A DNA stretch of 7,336 bases from an uncultured Panacagrimonas sp. (GTDB lineage: Bacteria; Pseudomonadota; Gammaproteobacteria; Nevskiales; Nevskiaceae). The translations under genes were made by a program, and so were the position numbers. Positions 6,269 through 7,336 of this stretch are shown here, one piece after another. Under the pieces are notes generated by a model, which saw only the letters and a program-made list of their open reading frames with translations, was not told where the DNA came from and ran no database searches. The stretch spans positions 1-7,336 of the forward strand of contig CAMLNE010000218.1 of NCBI GenBank assembly GCA_946481265.1. Direction: 5' to 3'. How positions within the stretch are numbered: the stretch's first letter is position 1; each line of letters opens with the position of its first letter.

Positions 6269-6616
6269 ATGAACCCGACGATCCCCGACAGCCGAAGCTC
6301 CTGTTCCGATCCAGTGCGCGCCCTGCTTGATGGGTGGCGACGTCGGTACGGGTGGGGAACGGCGGCCGCCCCTTGCGGCGATCGCGTGACCTCGGTCTCC
6401 GAAGCCGCTCCTGCGCGACGACACCTGCCGCCTGCGTCCATGCATCGCGCCCGCGACACGCGCCCCGTAGCCGACGTCGGTCGCGAGCATCGTGCGCATC
6501 GTGTGAAGCGGCGCCCGCCGCGCGGTTTATTCCATACTCGGTCGGGTCGACAGCAAGGGATCATCGATGTGGCGTACAAGAATTCCGGGGCCGCCCTGAG
6601 CACGGTCCGCCGATGA
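6269..6616 (+). CDS. Hypothetical 115-residue leader ORF, coding status doubtful
   Basis: I do not recognise this protein. In its favour: a sigma-70 promoter just upstream, a perfect AGGAGG at ideal spacing, and a stop that overlaps the next gene's start as ATGA (6613-6616), the usual form of translational coupling. Against it: the sequence is very arginine-rich (for example GWRRRYGWG, residues 22-30), low in hydrophobic residues, has no visible fold, signal or motif, and its third-codon positions are less GC-rich than in neighbouring genes. Only C12 and C36 are cysteines. It may be a real small basic protein, a translated leader that couples the regulator's translation, or the worn remains of a gene. 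The other five frames across 6269-6612 look no more convincing. Confidence 0.35.
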   Translation: MNPTIPDSRSSCSDPVRALLDGWRRRYGWGTAAAPCGDRVTSVSEAAPARRHLPPASMHRARDTRPVADVGREHRAHRVKRRPPRGLFHTRSGRQQGIIDVAYKNSGAALSTVRR

Positions 6617-7248
6617 CCAACCTCTCCGTGCTGGATTGGTGTGGCGACACGCAGCGGCGCCTGCTGGAGATGCTGCTGAATGCGCCGCAGGGAGCCTCGG
6701 TGGACCGGTTGGTGGAAGCGCTGGGCATCACGACCAATGCCGTGCGCCAGCACCTGGCTTCGCTGGAACGCGACGGCCTGATCGAGCGTGCGGGCACGCA
6801 GCCCACAGGGGGGCGACCGCAATTGTTGTACGTGCTGTCCGGTGCCGGTCGCGAGGCCTTTCCGCGCCGCTACCGGCAGTTGGCCGAGGATCTGATCGAG
6901 GAAGTCGGATCGGTGATCGGCAACGCGGCGCTGGAATCGAGCATGCGCCGGATGGGCACCCGGGCCGGTGATCAGGTCCGGTCCGGCCGGCCCGCGACGA
7001 TCGAGGAGACGGCCGTGGCGATGAAGCAGGCGGGCTACGAGGCGGCCGCGACCTCGGACCGCAGGTCAGGGCCCGAGATCGTGGCCCGCAACTGCGTGTT
7101 CCATGGCCTCGCCGCCCGCTTTCCGGCGGTGTGCCAGTTCGATCTCGCCTTCATGGAGGCGGCGACCGGCCGCAAGGTCGAGCACCGCGAATGCATGGTG
7201 CGCGGCGGGCACGTGTGCCGTTTCGGGTTCGGCGCGAAGGGGCGGTAG
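6613..7248 (+). CDS. SufR-like/COG2345 winged-helix regulator with C-terminal cysteine cluster
   Basis: A 211-residue transcription factor. Residues about 12-76 are a winged helix-turn-helix: RRLLEMLL, then the recognition region TNAVRQHLASLERDGLI (41-57) and a wing, GTQPTGGRPQLLYVLS (61-76). The C-terminal part carries C161-x12-C174-x19-C194-x7-C202, with H164 close by, in the pattern NCxxH...PxVC...EC...GGHVCRFGF. This is the arrangement of SufR-like regulators, in which such cysteines bind an Fe-S cluster and DNA binding depends on the cluster. The first gap (12) equals that of cyanobacterial SufR but the others differ, so the cluster is inferred. The ATG at 6613 has no ribosome site of its own and overlaps the upstream stop, suggesting coupled translation. 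It is divergent from the ferritin-like/cytochrome c operon and likely controls that operon and itself. Confidence 0.85.
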   Translation: MTNLSVLDWCGDTQRRLLEMLLNAPQGASVDRLVEALGITTNAVRQHLASLERDGLIERAGTQPTGGRPQLLYVLSGAGREAFPRRYRQLAEDLIEEVGSVIGNAALESSMRRMGTRAGDQVRSGRPATIEETAVAMKQAGYEAAATSDRRSGPEIVARNCVFHGLAARFPAVCQFDLAFMEAATGRKVEHRECMVRGGHVCRFGFGAKGR

Positions 7249-7286
7249 CCCGGACGCCAGGCAAGCAAGCCGAGGATCCGGGACTG

Positions 7287-7321
7287 CCTCTCCCCATGCG
7301 GCGTCATCGCATGGGGAGAGG
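7287..7321. terminator. Long perfect hairpin, intergenic-repeat type, after the regulator
   Basis: CCTCTCCCCATGCG (7287-7300) and CGCATGGGGAGAGG (7308-7321) form a perfect 14-pair stem with the loop GCGTCAT; TGC/GCA outside can add pairs past one bulge. It starts 38 bases after the regulator's stop. The flank GGGCAGGGGTGAG resembles a repeat common between genes in high-GC gammaproteobacteria (recalled, not searched). There is no T-run; it may end or stabilise the transcript. Confidence 0.5.
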
Positions 7322-7336
7322 GCAGGGGTGAGCAAC

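Noticed and set aside
6262..6330. Alternative GTG start at 6262 giving a short peptide of about 22 residues
   Set aside because: The GTG is one base from AGGAGG, too close for initiation; the ATG at 6269 has the correct spacing.
6471..6480. 10-bp palindrome CCGACGTCGG before the regulator
   Set aside because: Short GC palindromes are expected often in this base composition, and no promoter element is near it.

Overview
The window is high-GC DNA with the codon use and gene content of a gammaproteobacterium. The Mrp and dCTP deaminase sequences look most like those of Xanthomonadales/Lysobacterales-type genomes; this is recognition from memory, not a search. It is dense chromosomal sequence with no tRNA, rRNA, CRISPR array or insertion sequence that I can see.

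Left part (1-1766): the N-terminal end of a molybdopterin oxidoreductase runs off the left edge on the minus strand. A hotdog-fold acyl-CoA thioesterase is transcribed divergently from it and converges on a minus-strand pair: a stand-alone SET-domain protein methyltransferase and a small flavodoxin-family protein. Middle (1920-4817): three plus-strand housekeeping or transport genes, namely the Fe-S carrier ATPase mrp (apbC), dCTP deaminase dcd, and a ten-helix EamA/DMT transporter. Non-coding gaps here hold a GC-rich nested hairpin and a 14-bp tandem repeat.

Right part (5043-7248): this is the most interesting region. A Tat-exported ferritin-like protein and a Sec-exported class I cytochrome c form a minus-strand operon. 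Divergent from it, a well-formed promoter and a perfect Shine-Dalgarno site drive a 115-codon reading frame of doubtful coding status. Its stop overlaps (ATGA) the start of a SufR-like winged-helix regulator carrying four C-terminal cysteines. The two divergent promoters interlock over a perfect 15-bp palindrome, TTGAAACAGTTTCAA, whose arms contain both -35 boxes, in a strikingly AT-rich patch. The simplest reading is a self-regulated redox- or iron-responsive switch: a cysteine-ligated (probably Fe-S) regulator controls a periplasmic ferritin-like/cytochrome c pair through one shared operator. The layout is seen in the sequence; the regulatory link is inference. A long hairpin of intergenic-repeat type closes the regulator transcript at the right edge.
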